From Bufo bufo (Eukaryota; Chordata; Amphibia; Anura; Bufonidae): DNA of 64,000 nucleotides. The translations under genes were made by a program, and so were the position numbers. Every line of letters begins with the position of its first letter. The first letter of the stretch is position 1. Shown here piece by piece: positions 22,481 to 32,008 of the stretch. The stretch spans positions 114,469,295-114,533,294 of the forward strand of contig NC_053397.1 in assembly GCF_905171765.1 (NCBI RefSeq), in the 5' to 3' direction. The notes beneath the pieces are model-generated. The model was not told the origin of the DNA. It saw only the letters and a program-made list of their open reading frames with translations, and made no database searches.

Positions 22481-23636
22481 TTATAACACTTTATGGGGCA
22501 AGGTGACCAAAAAATTGGTTGTTTTAGCACAGTTTCTATTTATTTATTTTTAAAGCGTTCACTTGAGGGGTTCAGTCAAGTGACATTTTTATAGAGCAGA
22601 TTGTTACGGACGTGGCGATACCTAATATGTATACTTTTTCTCATTTATTAAAGTTTTACACAATAATAGCATTTTTGAAACAAAAAAATTATGTTTTAAT
22701 GTGTCCATGTTCTGAGAGCTATAGTTTTTTTATTTTTTGAGAGATTTTCTTATGTAGGGGCTCATTTTTTGCGGGATGAGGTGACGGTTTTATTGGTACT
22801 ATTTTGTGGGACATACGCGTTTTTAATCAATTAGTGTTGCACCTTTTGTGATGCAATGTGACAAAAATTGCTTGTTTTGACACATTTTTTTTTTTTTTCT
22901 TTTTACGGTGTTCACCCGAGGGGTTAGGTCATGTGATATTTTTATAGAGCTGGTTTTTACGGACACGGCAATACCTAATTTGTATACTTTTTTTTATTTT
23001 TTCTATTTTTAACTTTTTTTTTTCATTCCTTACTTGGGGACTTTTTTTTTTTACATGTGAAACTTTTTTTTATTTTTTTATTTTCAACCTTTTATTTTTA
23101 TTTTTTTTATTTTACACTTTTCGTCCCCCATAAGGTCATACAAGACCTCTGGGGGACATTTGCTTCACCTTTTTTTTCACTGATGATTTCTCCTGTAACT
23201 GGGGCTGACATAGTAGCCCCAGTTACAGGACAAATGCACCCCTAGAGAGGCTGTACAGCAGCAATCCAGCGCTGTACAGCCTCACAGCAGGGCTGATCGA
23301 GGTCTCTGAGAGACCTCACATAGCTCCTGCACACTCCGGTCACGTCGGTCACATGACCGCCGGGCCGGGACAGGAAGCGCACAGGTGAGCGCTGTGTCTG
23401 CAGCGATCTAGAAGGCAGGGACACCTGGGCACTGTCCCTGCCTTGTCTTAGGGTTGCCCTGCTGTCACTGACAGCGGGCAACCCGATCAGCAGCTGCACG
23501 ATTAGTGTGCAGCTGCACTTCCTGAAAAGACGTTCTGGAACGTCCGTTCAGAAATAGACGTCCACCCATAGGACGTTTATATCCTATGGGCGGACGTAAA
23601 GCGGTTAAGGTGAAATAGGGCTGAGTCCTTAAGGGG
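22481..23636. other. Right part of piggyBac-2, AT-rich then GC-rich subterminal
   Basis: Poly-T rich tract (23000-23115), then inverted phrases such as CCTGTAACTGGGGCTGAC and its complement (about 23193-23230) and GGCAGGGACACC/GGCTGTACAGC pairs up to the terminus. No gene. Confidence 0.55.
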
Positions 23637-23753
23637 TTAAAAAGCGCCGAACACCGAACCCGAACTTTTACGGAAATGTTTGGGTCCGGGGTCCAAAAAT
23701 CCTAAAGTTTTGGTATGAACCTGAACTTTACAGTTCGGGTTCGCTCAACCCTA

Positions 23754-23761
23754 GTCATAAG
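23754..23761. repeat. 8-bp target-site duplication of hAT-1A, right copy
   Basis: GTCATAAG, identical to 5090-5097. Confidence 0.93.
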
Positions 23762-24049
23762 AACAACCCCCAAAAAAACGATTCTGTTTTTTGATCCTCT
23801 GCATTCACATGGTCAGCTTTTGGTCAGTAATCGATCAGTATCGCTAAGGCCCAAAAAAACAGGAGTGGATCCAAAACAGAGATGACACGTGATTGGAATA
23901 ATTGCATGTCTTCCGTGTTTTGTATCCACTCCTGCTATTGGCTTCCAAATCATGAGCATATCCTGATGCAAAATAGGGTGTTGTAGAGGCCTTACTGATG
24001 CTCCAAAGATATGTTGTGTTTTTTATTTTCTGTCATTCTGAAGGGTAAA
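23762..24049. other. hAT-3 continuation, with an inverted pair
   Basis: CAGGAGTGGATCCAAAAC (about 23860) is mirrored by TTTTGTATCCACTCCTG (about 23917), a short foldback of about 75 bp that may be a MITE remnant. Otherwise no gene is visible. Confidence 0.45.
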
Positions 24050-24275
24050 ATAAATGGTGATGACAACAAGGCCAAACAGGGACTCTAGTGGTCCCGTCAC
24101 AGAGTGGTGAGGTGGAAACTGCATAAGGAGTCAACACAATGGCCCAGTCACAGAGTGGTGTGGTGGCAACTGCATGAGGAGTCAACATAGTGACCCAGTC
24201 ACAGAGTGGGGAGGGTGGCAACCGCTTGAGGAGTCAACACCGTGGCCCAGTCAAATAGTGGGGAGGTGGGGGCAA
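24050..24275. repeat. Minisatellite, about 60-bp unit, four copies
   Basis: Repeated AGGAGTCAACAC and GGCCCAGTCACAGAGTGG phrases occur at 57-62-bp spacing. It is next to the hAT-3 transposase remnant. Confidence 0.85.
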
Positions 24276-24439
24276 CAGTAGTGGCAATAACAGCACAAAA
24301 TATGTTTGGCAGTAGGTGGAGATGGCAGAAGAGGCAGCAGGTGTGTGGCGTCAGGAGGGTGGCATAATCAGAATAGTGGCTGAAGCAGGTGGCCAGAAGA
24401 AACGGGTCTCCTTTCACAAAGTTTTGGTGTGGCACTCAA

Positions 24440-24700
24440 AATTATCTAGTCTGATGCATCAGGCACTGGCGTGTGGAAATTCTGGCTGATCCATGCCTGA
24501 TTCATCTTCACAAAGATCAGTCTATCAACATTTTGGGTGAAAAGGCAAGTTCTCCTTGGGGTAACTATGCACTAAACACACGCTCTGATGCCTCACTAGT
24601 GGCCGGACAGGAAAGCATTTCCAGGGCACACTTGGCAAGTTTGCCAGTGCCTCTCAACAGGTGGAGAACAGGCCCACATTTTGTAATAGTAGCAAGGGTC
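24440..24700 (-). pseudogene. hAT-3 transposase, C-terminal fragment
   Basis: On the minus strand, frames read LAKCALEMLSCPATSEASERVFSA, the conserved hAT C-terminal dimerisation motif (shown here in part: ATSEASERVFSA), followed by KMLID and a terminal stretch resembling NQAWISQN. The Gly-Gly-x-Ile motif after FSA is interrupted by a stop. It is more divergent from hAT-1 and hAT-2 than those are from each other, hence a separate family. Confidence 0.75.
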
Positions 24701-24714
24701 TAACATGGTGGAGA

Positions 24715-26017
24715 ATCAGTATTTTTTACGGTGTTTTTGCAGTGATCAGAAAAAAAAATTCTGCCACTGCGGTGGGGCGGACTGAACGCAAGTGTGATAA
24801 TACAGCTGTAAAGCGTGAGAAGAAGTCTGGAATCCAAATGTCTAAAAATGCCCTCCTAAAAGGTACTCATTGGAATTTGGGCCCCTTTGCGCACCTAGGC
24901 TGCAAAAAAGTGTCACACATGTGGTATCGCCGTACTCAGAAGTAGGGCAATGTGTTTTGGGGTATATTTTTACATATACCCATGCTGGGTAAGAGAAATA
25001 TCTCTGTAAAATGACAACTTTGTATAAAAAAATGGGAAAAGTTAACTTTTACAGAGATATTTATCTCACCCAGTATGGGTATATGTAAAAATACACCCCA
25101 AAACACATTTCCCTACTTCTCCTGAGAACAGCGATACCACATGTGTGACACTTTTTTGCAGCCTAGGTGCGCAAAGGGGCCCAAATTCCAATTAGTATCT
25201 TTACGATTTCACAGGGCATTTTTTACGCATTTGGATTCCAAACTACTTCTTACGCTTTAGGCCCCCTAAAATGCCAGGGCAGTATAAATACCCCACAAGT
25301 GACCCCATTTTGGAAAGAAGACACCCCAAGATATTCCGTGAGGGGTATGGTGAGTTCATGTAAAATTTTATTTTTTGTCACAAGTTAGTGGAATATGAGA
25401 CTTTGTAAGAAAAAAAAGAAAAGAAAAATTATTTTCCGCTAACTTGTGACAAAAAATAAAAACTTCCATGAACTCACTATGCCTATCAGCGAATACCTTA
25501 GGGTGTCTAATTTCCGAAATGGGGTCATTTGTGGGGTGTTTCTACTGTCTGGGCATTGTAGAACCTCGGGAAACATGATAGGTGCTCAGAAAGTCAAAGT
25601 GCGTAAATTCACATTTTTGCACCATAGTTTGTAAACGCTATAACTTTTACCTAAACCAATAAATATACACTTATTGCATTTTTTTTAATCAAAGACATGT
25701 AGAACAATAATAATTTAGAGTAAAATTTATATAGAAATGTAGTTTTATTTGAAAAATTTTACAATAGAAAGTGAAAAATTTCATTTTTTTTGCAAAAATT
25801 TTGGTCAATTTTGATTAATATCAAAAAAAGTAAAAAAGTCAGCAGCAATAAAATACCGCCAAATGAAAGCTCTATTAGTGAGAAGAAAAGGAGGTAAAAT
25901 TAATTTGGGTGGTAAGTTGCATGACCGAGCAATAAACCGTTAAAGTTGTGAAGTGCCGATTTGTAAAAAATGACCTGGTCACTAGGGGGGTATAAACCTG
26001 TGGTCCTTAAGTGGTTA
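24715..26017. mobile_element. piggyBac-3, rearranged nonautonomous relative of piggyBac-1
   Basis: The right end is CCTTAAGTGG followed by TTAA (26014-26017); inward sequence is the inverted equivalent of the piggyBac-1 left end (phrases CATGACCGAGCAATAAAC and GGTAAGTTGCATG). The left part (24730-24800) instead resembles the piggyBac-1 leader in forward orientation (CACTGCGGTGGGGCGG), and the two are joined by the shared palindrome at 24880-25185. A TTAA at the left was not found. It lies between two hAT-3 transposase fragments. Confidence 0.75.
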
Positions 26018-26370
26018 AAGCTCTGTACAAGCCATCAGTTCCCTGAAAGGTGCAGAGTCAAACATATGGATAGGGAGGGACTGTAGTACCATGGACACAA
26101 TCAGCTTCTGCGCCATTTGATCCGCATACTGTTGACTTTTTGTAATAGTCTTGGTGATCGATTGCTGATGAAGCTAGTGACGAGCAGTAGGAGCATCAGG
26201 ACCACTAGATGATGTGGAGCCTTGACTGCTGGAGAAGGGGTGTGGGCTACTGTGTGATGCAGAGCATGGCATGTCACTGCGACTGCTGCTACTACTGCCA
26301 GCTCCAGAAACATTGTGGCCACTGCCCGTTCCCTTAGTAGTAGTGTCAGGGCACAATTCCACCCCTGAAA
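26018..26370 (-). pseudogene. hAT-3 transposase, N-terminal-side fragment
   Basis: The minus strand reads a Ser-rich linker (GAGSSSSSRSDMP) followed by ITKTITKSQQYADQMAQKL and LQSLPIHMFDSAPFRELM, typical of the region between a BED finger and the RNase-H-like core of hAT transposases. It stops at the TTAA junction of piggyBac-3. The catalytic core between this piece and 24700 is missing. The link to hAT-3 rests on adjacency and orientation. Confidence 0.65.
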
Positions 26371-26379
26371 CAAGGTTGA

Positions 26380-27063
26380 ATGAATGTATTTATATATCAG
26401 AGAACGCGAGCATCCTAAAATCTGTAGTTTCATTCCGCAATTTCACCCCAGTTATACAATTAAGGATTAAAGAATTGAATTAAGTGAAAAGGGACGTAAA
26501 CACCGTAAAGCTTGTAGTATCAGGCAGCAATTTCGATACAGAAACAAGGATGAATTGATGTACTTACAGTATATATAAAAGATCATAAGAACCATAAAAT
26601 CTGTAGTACCGAGCCGCAATTTCACCCCAGTTACACAATTAGGGAATAAAGAATTGAATTATGTGAAAAAGAATGTAAACCCCCTAAATTTAACCCAAAT
26701 TACACAATAAGAGATTAACGGATATACTTCTGCAAAAAACAACATCAATATTCTAAAATATGTATTATGAGGCCGCAATTTCAGCGCCGAAACAAGGATT
26801 GATAGATGTACTTATGTACAAAAGAACGTAAACACCCTAAACTTTGGAGTATCAGGCTGCAATTTCACCCCCGAAACAAAGATGAAATATATGAAAGATC
26901 ATAAGTACCCTAAAATCTGTAGTACCAAGCCGTAATTTCATCCCAATTAGACAATTGGGGATTAACGGATATAAAAGAACAAAACACCCTAAAATTTTAA
27001 GTATCAGGCCACAACTGTAGCCCCGAAACAAGGATGAATGGATGTACTTATATATAACACAAC
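26380..27063. repeat. Degenerate minisatellite of hAT-3
   Basis: Phrases CCTAAAATCTGTAGTA, GCCGCAATTTCACCCC and AAACAAGGATGAAT recur at variable spacing of about 100-220 bp. The same family of units appears at 58260-58490, more than 31 kb away, suggesting a single array split by later insertions. Confidence 0.8.
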
Positions 27064-27071
27064 GTGATCAC
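27064..27071. repeat. Presumed target site of hAT-2 (left)
   Basis: GTGATCAC precedes the hAT-like terminus at 27072. The matching right copy was not found, so the duplication is unproven. Confidence 0.35.
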
Positions 27072-27559
27072 TAGTGTTGATCGAGCAGCAAAGTGCTCGA
27101 GTTGAACATCTCGGGATGCTCTGGTGCTCTACCGAGCACAATGGATGTCAATGGGAGAACCCGAGCATTAAACCAGGCACCCCTTTCTCTGAAGACGGGA
27201 GGGTGTCTGGTTCATACGAAAAGGTCAGAAATTTATGGAAACACCACCAAAATGGTTTGGGAACAGCATGGGGAGGATGTCTGGATGCATCTTGGACTCC
27301 CAGGTTGCTGCTGGGAACGATGTTGTACGAGTACTATGCCACATTTACAGACTGACAATAATACGCACAAAACCGAAGATAAAATCGATATTAGAGGAAA
27401 AATTGTTAGGAAACATTCTTTCCTGTATATTTACTTGTATATAAAGTGCAAGTGCTGCCAAAAATTACAAGGAAAAGGCACTCCGATACAATCTGTATAT
27501 CACATAATGGAAGGCCTCATTCACATTGTGGTACAATTGTTCAGGTAGTGGGACTCCTA

Positions 27560-27679
27560 CACTCATAAAGCCTATGCACTAAGTGAAAGGGCTTCCAAAA
27601 ATGACAAGGAACCGTCACTCCCATACACCCTTTATTACACATAAAGTAGGGCATCATACACCCTTGAAAAATTATGATT
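27560..27679. other. hAT-2 subterminal sequence
   Basis: No gene seen; leads into the minisatellite. Confidence 0.4.
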
Positions 27680-28110
27680 GATGGCCTGCTGGTGACCCTC
27701 AAAATTATTAGGAGCAAGGGCCTGCTGGTGACCCTCTAAAACATTACAGGTGAGGGCCTGCTGCTTAGCTGACCATCTAAAACATTAGGGGTGAGAGTCT
27801 GCTGCAGAGCTGACTCTCTAAAACATTAGGGGTGAGCGCCTGCTGCTGATCTGAGCATCGAAAAAATTATGGACGAGTGCCTGCTGCTGAGCTGACAATT
27901 GAAAAATTTATGGGCGAGGGCCTGCTGGTGAGCTGACCTCTAAAACATTACATGCGAGGGCCTGCAGATGAGCTGACCATCTAAAAGATTGTAGGTGAGG
28001 GCCTGCTGGTGAGCTGACCCTCTAAAACATTACATGCAAGGGCCTGCAGGTGAGCTAACCCCCCTAAAAGATTGTAAGCAAGGGCCTGCTAGTGAGCCGA
28101 CCCTCTAAAA
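27680..28110. repeat. Minisatellite, about 42-bp unit, about eleven copies
   Basis: The unit contains GAGGGCCTGCTGGTGAGCTGAC and CTCTAAAACATTA (quoted separately). It continues at 29826-29890 on the other side of a hAT insertion, which used one unit's CTCTAAAA as target. Confidence 0.9.
28103..28110. repeat. 8-bp target-site duplication of the nonautonomous hAT, left copy
   Basis: CTCTAAAA, identical to 29826-29833. Because the surrounding minisatellite also contains this word, part of the match could be chance, but its exact placement at both termini favours a duplication. Confidence 0.8.
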
Positions 28111-28741
28111 CAGGGGTACTCAACTGGCGGACCGCGGTCCAAATACGGACCGCGGCCGCCAGTTGTCCGGACCCCGGCCATCCTTCAGAGCGCTCCTCCT
28201 CTCCTGCACACTGTACCGTGCAGGAGGAGGAGCTTACCGGCGCACTTCCGCCTGTCCCACACCGCAGTGAGACAGGGCTCCCTCCACATGTAGCGCTCCT
28301 CCTCCTGCACACTCTGGTACGTGCAGGAGGAGGAGCTTACCGGCGCACTTCTTCCTGCCCCAGGGGCGCAGTGAGAGGCGGCTCCCTCCACATGCAGGCA
28401 CCAGCGCTTTCATCCGGCACCTGCACATGGAGGGAGCTTTCTCCCTCAGTGTGCTCACAGGTCCCTCCTCCCCTGCAGCAGCGGCAGCACGTAAGGGAGC
28501 TTCAAGCTCCAAAGGACACTTACGTGCTGCTGGAGAGGGGAGGGACATCACCACTGCCACCAATGATATAAATGTCACATTTGGGAAGGAAGGGGGGCGT
28601 GGGAGGGTTACAGAGAGGCGGGAACACGTCACTGACTGCAGGAAAGGACTCCAGTCAGTGTCGTGCTCCCATCTCTCCTGGGCCATCTTCTTTAAAATTA
28701 AAGGTAACCTGATTAAATAAAGTGATAAAGCCCCATCAAAC

Positions 28742-28932
28742 CATGATAGTTTTGTTCCGCATCCAATTCCCATTATTGGGGCATTGGATGCGGACCCCTT
28801 AGTTTCAATGGAGCGGAAAAAGATGCAGACAGCACACAGTGTGCTGTCTGCATCTCTTGTGGCCCCATTGTAATTAAGGGGCCGCATCCAATCCCCCAAT
28901 AATGGGAATTGGATGCGGAACAAAACTATCAT
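28742..28932. mobile_element. Palindromic MITE-like insertion
   Basis: ATGATAGTTTTGTTCCGCAT at the left mirrors the right end of the segment; arms of about 85 bp contain CAATTCCCATTATTGGGG and its complement, and the centre is CAGCACACAGTGTGCTG. No clear target duplication. Confidence 0.75.
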
Positions 28933-29033
28933 ATGTCTGTTCTGTGGCTTGGGTTGCCACCCGGCCAGTAGTTCACCAGCAAGGCTGGTATTTTAGTTCC
29001 CTTGCCAGTGCCAGAATTTTCCTGTAAGGACTG

Positions 29034-29319
29034 TTAGGCTCCTTTCACACTTGCGGCAGGACGGATCCGACAGGCTGTTCACCCTGTCAGATCCGTCCTG
29101 CTGCTATTTCGCCGGACTGCCACTCCCCATTGACTATAGCGGGAGTGGAGCTACGGCGCAGCATGGCAGTGCACGGGGTGAGGCCGCCAGATGAAAAAGT
29201 CGGACATGTAGTACTTTTAGTCTGGCGGCCTCTCACCGTGCCAAAATAGTGGCAAGATGGATCTGACAGGGTGAGCAGCCTGTCGGATCCGTCCTGCTGC
29301 AAGTGTGAAAGTACCCTTA
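29034..29319. mobile_element. PIF/Harbinger-type MITE
   Basis: TTA at 29034-29036 and 29317-29319 flank inverted ends GGCTCCTTTCACACTTGC and GCAAGTGTGAAAGTACCC. The arms continue with GGACGGATCCGACAGGCTG and its complement, about 45 bp in total. The 3-bp TTA duplication is typical of Harbinger MITEs. The 280-bp element is noncoding. Confidence 0.85.
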
Positions 29320-29449
29320 CTAATGAGCGCATCCATCATGGAACGCCCATTAGTACAGCCGTTACCTCCACCGCTACTTGTGCTAGTAACAAAATAAATA
29401 AAATTACGGTACCTCCACCTCCATTTGCTGACGCTGTGGAGAACACTCC

Positions 29450-29527
29450 CTGCTGACTAGAAGCTCAGGACAGGACCTACAAGACGTCATCACGTTGGAG
29501 CACCGGTCCTGAGCTTGCAGTCAGCAG
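29450..29527. other. Hairpin in the nonautonomous hAT
   Basis: TGCTGACTAGAAGCTCAGGAC pairs imperfectly with GTCCTGAGCTTGCAGTCAGCA across about 33 bases. Confidence 0.6.
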
Positions 29528-29833
29528 CGAATGTTTTTTTTTGTTGCAAAAGCAGAGAAGGGGGGCACTAATGGTGGCATTACTCTTACTGGGGGCACTA
29601 ATGGGGACATTATTCTTACTGGGGGCATTATTCTTACTGGGGCACTAATGTGGCCATTACTAATTCTGGGACTTACCCGGGGCGCTCCACTATAACTTCA
29701 GAGCGCCCCACGCGCATGGATCACATGATCGCATGGCATCTTTACTGTTGGCGTTCAGCTCGGACCTTCACCTGACTGCAGACCCAGGTATGTGGACCTT
29801 TAATAAAACTAGTTGAGTACCCCTGCTCTAAAA

Positions 29834-30055
29834 CATTATATGTGAGGGCCTGCAGGTGAGCTGACTCTCTACAACATTAGGAGCGAGGGCAGACTAATAA
29901 GCATGTTGATATAATGGAAGAGGAGGAGGACGAGAAAAGGAAGATTAAACCAAATACCATATTTTTTGTGGTGGAAGGGGTGTATGGGAATACAGTGTAT
30001 TTAGTACATTATAAAAAACACATTTAAAGTGCCTTTATGTTCAGACGCTTTTTCT
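29834..30055. other. hAT-2 3' region, end of minisatellite
   Basis: Remaining minisatellite units to about 29890, then AT-rich noncoding sequence before the transposase stop. Confidence 0.5.
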
Positions 30056-30580
30056 CTAGTGGAGTAGATGGCAATAGTCAGGGGCAATCCAGGCCTTGTT
30101 CATTTTTATAAGAGTCAACCTGTCTGCATTTTCAGTTGACAGGCGGATGCGCTTATCAGTAATTATGTCTCCTGCAGCACTAAATACCCGCTCTGACAAA
30201 ACACTGGCGGCAGGGCAGGCCAGCACTTCCAAGGCGTAGAGCGCAAGTTCGTGCCACGTGTCCAGCTTGGACACCCAGTAGTTGTAAGGCACAGAGGGAT
30301 CATTGAGAACACTGACACGGTCTGCTACGTACTCCTTCACCATCTTTCAAAACTTTTCTCTCCTTGTGACACTGGGCCGCACATCAGGGTGAGGGTGCTG
30401 GCGGGGTGTCATGAAACTGTCCCAGGCCTTGGAGAGTGTTGCCTTGCCTCGGTTGGAACTGCTGTGTGTTCCCCTCGTCTCCCCTCCTCGGTTTCCCAAG
30501 GAACGTTGTACTCTGCTGCCAGCTTCGTCAGCTGGAAATTTTTGGAGCAATTTTTCCACAAGGACCTTCTGGTATTGTAC
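30056..30580 (-). pseudogene. hAT-2 transposase, C-terminal segment
   Basis: The minus strand encodes VLACPAASVLSERVFSAAGD and DKRIRLSTENADRLTLIKMN (the hAT dimerisation region and C-terminus), preceded by LVEKLLQKFPADEAG and YNYWVSKLDTWHELALYALE. A frame break near 30345 separates the last 95 residues from the part before. The protein is homologous to hAT-1 (about 1,150 codons) but distinct. The frame is lost at the TA tract near 30580, where later elements inserted, and the matching upstream part is at 47952-50406. Confidence 0.88.
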
Positions 30581-30622
30581 AATATATATATATAGATCAC
30601 TTATAAATATATATATATATAT
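30581..30622. repeat. TA-rich microsatellite, left remnant
   Basis: (TA)n-like tract bordering the Ngaro end; related tracts lie at 45140-45198, 46126-46275 and 47326-47400. Confidence 0.85.
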
Positions 30623-30738
30623 TTGTGTTAGGCGCTTACAATAGTACAGTGAAGAGCCCTAGGAAAGCAGGGAAATAAGCGCAGTCGGTTGTGGTGTGCC
30701 GAAACCGAGGATGAGGTAGGCCTGAGAAAGAAGAGGGC
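30623..30738 (-). repeat. Ngaro split direct repeat B2
   Basis: TTGTGTTAGGCGCTTACAAT at the outer edge; matches 30907-31022 over 116 bp. Confidence 0.92.
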
Positions 30739-30797
30739 CTACCCAAGGAAAAAGATATGGAAGAAATGAGTGTGAATGAGTGGAGTGGTGGGAGGGT

Positions 30798-30906
30798 CAA
30801 AAGCTCAGACCTCAGACGGTGCAGGAGCCAGGTAAGGGGAGTGCCTTAAATAGGCTGGAGGCGGAACTCAGCCCCTCCCACAAATCCAGGCAAATTGCCT
30901 TAATAC
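30798..30906 (-). repeat. Ngaro split direct repeat A2
   Basis: Matches 45031-45139 over 109 bp; a 59-bp spacer separates it from B2 and it abuts B1. Confidence 0.92.
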
Positions 30907-31022
30907 TTGTGTTAGGCGCTTACAATAGTACAGTGAAGAGCCCTAGGAAAGCAGGGAAATAAGCGCAGTCGGTTGTGGTGTGCTGAAACCGAGGATGAGG
31001 TAGGCCTGAGAAAGAAGAGGGC
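30907..31022 (-). repeat. Ngaro split direct repeat B1
   Basis: Copy of B2 placed directly after the recombinase gene, 48 bp from its stop codon. Confidence 0.92.
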
Positions 31023-31070
31023 AAAAATGGAAGTAACCAGTTTATTGTAGTCAATTAATACATGGATAGC

Positions 31071-32000
31071 TCAACCCGACATGTTTTGGAAAGCATCTCT
31101 TAACTCTTGTACTGGATTGGGAATGTATCGCGAGTAAGCGGATGATTTCCAGCGCCCTAATTTTTTGATGACATGAGTAGGGATGTTGGCACTGGAGGCT
31201 GTGGACGCGGCTCCTATGCGAAAGGAGTGCCCTGAGTAGTTGGCTGCGTTGAGGCCCAGTTGTGTGAGGGATGACCTGACATGAGTCATGAAGGTGGTGG
31301 TGGTGAGTACCGAACCATGTAGTTGAAGTAGCGGTTGAGAGGGTAGAAACTTGTGACGTTGCATGTAAGCATCCAGAACCCTGACTGGACACCATCTGTT
31401 GTGCGTGGGGTAATACGGAATGTTGACGGGTATACGCTGACTGTTCTTGGAGTGAGGTAAGGTCAGGATGTAATGATCCATGTGTTTCGCCAAGTGGGAG
31501 AAAAGGAGACAAGGTGTGGCTTGGGTCGTGGAGGTTGTAGTGTATTCCCCGGGCCTCAGGAATCCGTAGAAGGCCAAGTAAATTGCTGTTTTGATGATGG
31601 AGTTGGTATCTGCTTCAAAAGGCTTGGCGTCTAGTAAGTCGGATAATGCCTTGAAAATATGATTGTTTATGGGTAGCCTCTGGTCTGAACGTACGGGTTC
31701 CGCCTTCTGAATGCCTCTGAGTATGGTTTTGATTTGGTGCGAGGCCATGAAACTGATGTTATTGGGGTGTAAGATTAGCATATGGTGTTGAATGCCGGTG
31801 AGATATAGTTTGATGGTGTTGTATGACATTTTGAGTTTAAGGTGGCAGAAAGAAGCAAACCCCAGAAGAGAAGTCATGACAAAAGGGTGCGTGATGTTGT
31901 GTTCCAACAGGAACCTGTTGAATAGTGTGAACGCTCTGTTGTATGTTCTATGCGTATTGTCTGATAGTGCTAATCGGGACAAAGTCTGGCTATGCCGCAT
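31071..32000 (-). CDS. Ngaro tyrosine recombinase, intact 309-residue frame
   Basis: Integrates the element's circular DNA by site-specific recombination in place of an integrase. The N-terminal helical part shows SDNTHRTYNRAFTLFNRFL and a HxxG-like region. The catalytic C-terminal domain has Arg149 in GFLRPGEY, the HxxR pair His258/Arg261 in GHSFRIGAA, Trp284 in LGRWKSSAY and the nucleophile Tyr292 (SRYI; Tyr289 is the alternative). All expected residues are present and the frame is open from near 32000 to the stop at 31071-31073. The adjacent RT region is damaged, so the protein is probably no longer mobilising its own element. Confidence 0.9.
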   Translation of the reverse strand: MRHSQTLSRLALSDNTHRTYNRAFTLFNRFLLEHNITHPFVMTSLLGFASFCHLKLKMSYNTIKLYLTGIQHHMLILHPNNISFMASHQIKTILRGIQKAEPVRSDQRLPINNHIFKALSDLLDAKPFEADTNSIIKTAIYLAFYGFLRPGEYTTTSTTQATPCLLFSHLAKHMDHYILTLPHSKNSQRIPVNIPYYPTHNRWCPVRVLDAYMQRHKFLPSQPLLQLHGSVLTTTTFMTHVRSSLTQLGLNAANYSGHSFRIGAASTASSANIPTHVIKKLGRWKSSAYSRYIPNPVQELRDAFQNMSG

Positions 32001-32008
32001 GATGACTT

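Larger units (their letters stand above)
18281..23636 (+). mobile_element. piggyBac-2, decayed element of the 380-2770 family
   Basis: The ends CCCCTTAAGGAC and GTCCTTAAGGGG are perfect inverted repeats, with TTAA on both sides. The first 200 bp is the inverted counterpart of the right end of the element at 380-2770, including TGACGTACCGGTACGTCA. Only the C-terminal part of the transposase survives (19010-19484). The rest is a series of direct and inverted copies of one AT-rich noncoding unit, and it carries a small hAT MITE at 19592-19732. Confidence 0.92.
5098..23753 (-). mobile_element. hAT-1 copy A, full-length ends, carrying four nested insertions
   Basis: The ends TAGAGTTGAACG (5098) and CGCTCAACCCTA (to 23753) are inverted repeats, flanked by a perfect 8-bp duplication. 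Subterminal sequence rich in CGAACCCGAAC phrases matches hAT-1 copy B (33556-40827) at both ends. Subtracting the LTR-like insertion, the foldback MITE and two piggyBac elements leaves about 6.2 kb, close to the 7.3 kb of copy B. The transposase is on the minus strand and is broken. Confidence 0.93.
28111..29825. mobile_element. Nonautonomous hAT element in the hAT-2 minisatellite
   Basis: The ends CAGGGGTACTCAACT and AGTTGAGTACCCCTG are a perfect 15-bp inverted repeat of the hAT type. The 1.7 kb body has no transposase. It includes inverted GC-rich blocks (CTCCTCCTGCACACT copies at 28190-28340), a palindromic insertion at 28742-28932 and a Harbinger-like MITE at 29037-29316. Confidence 0.9.
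27072..30580 (-). mobile_element. hAT-2, left part (transposase 3' side)
   Basis: The terminus TAGTGTTGATCGAGC at 27072 resembles TAGAGTTGAGCG of hAT-1. The element then runs through a 42-bp minisatellite to the transposase C-terminus at 30056-30580. The rest of hAT-2 is at 47952-50406, beyond the Ngaro and Tc1 insertions. The right terminus was not identified. Confidence 0.7.

Noticed and set aside
28092..28932. Frames of 159 and 232 codons in the nonautonomous hAT
   Set aside because: They run through inverted GC-rich blocks on both strands and match no family.
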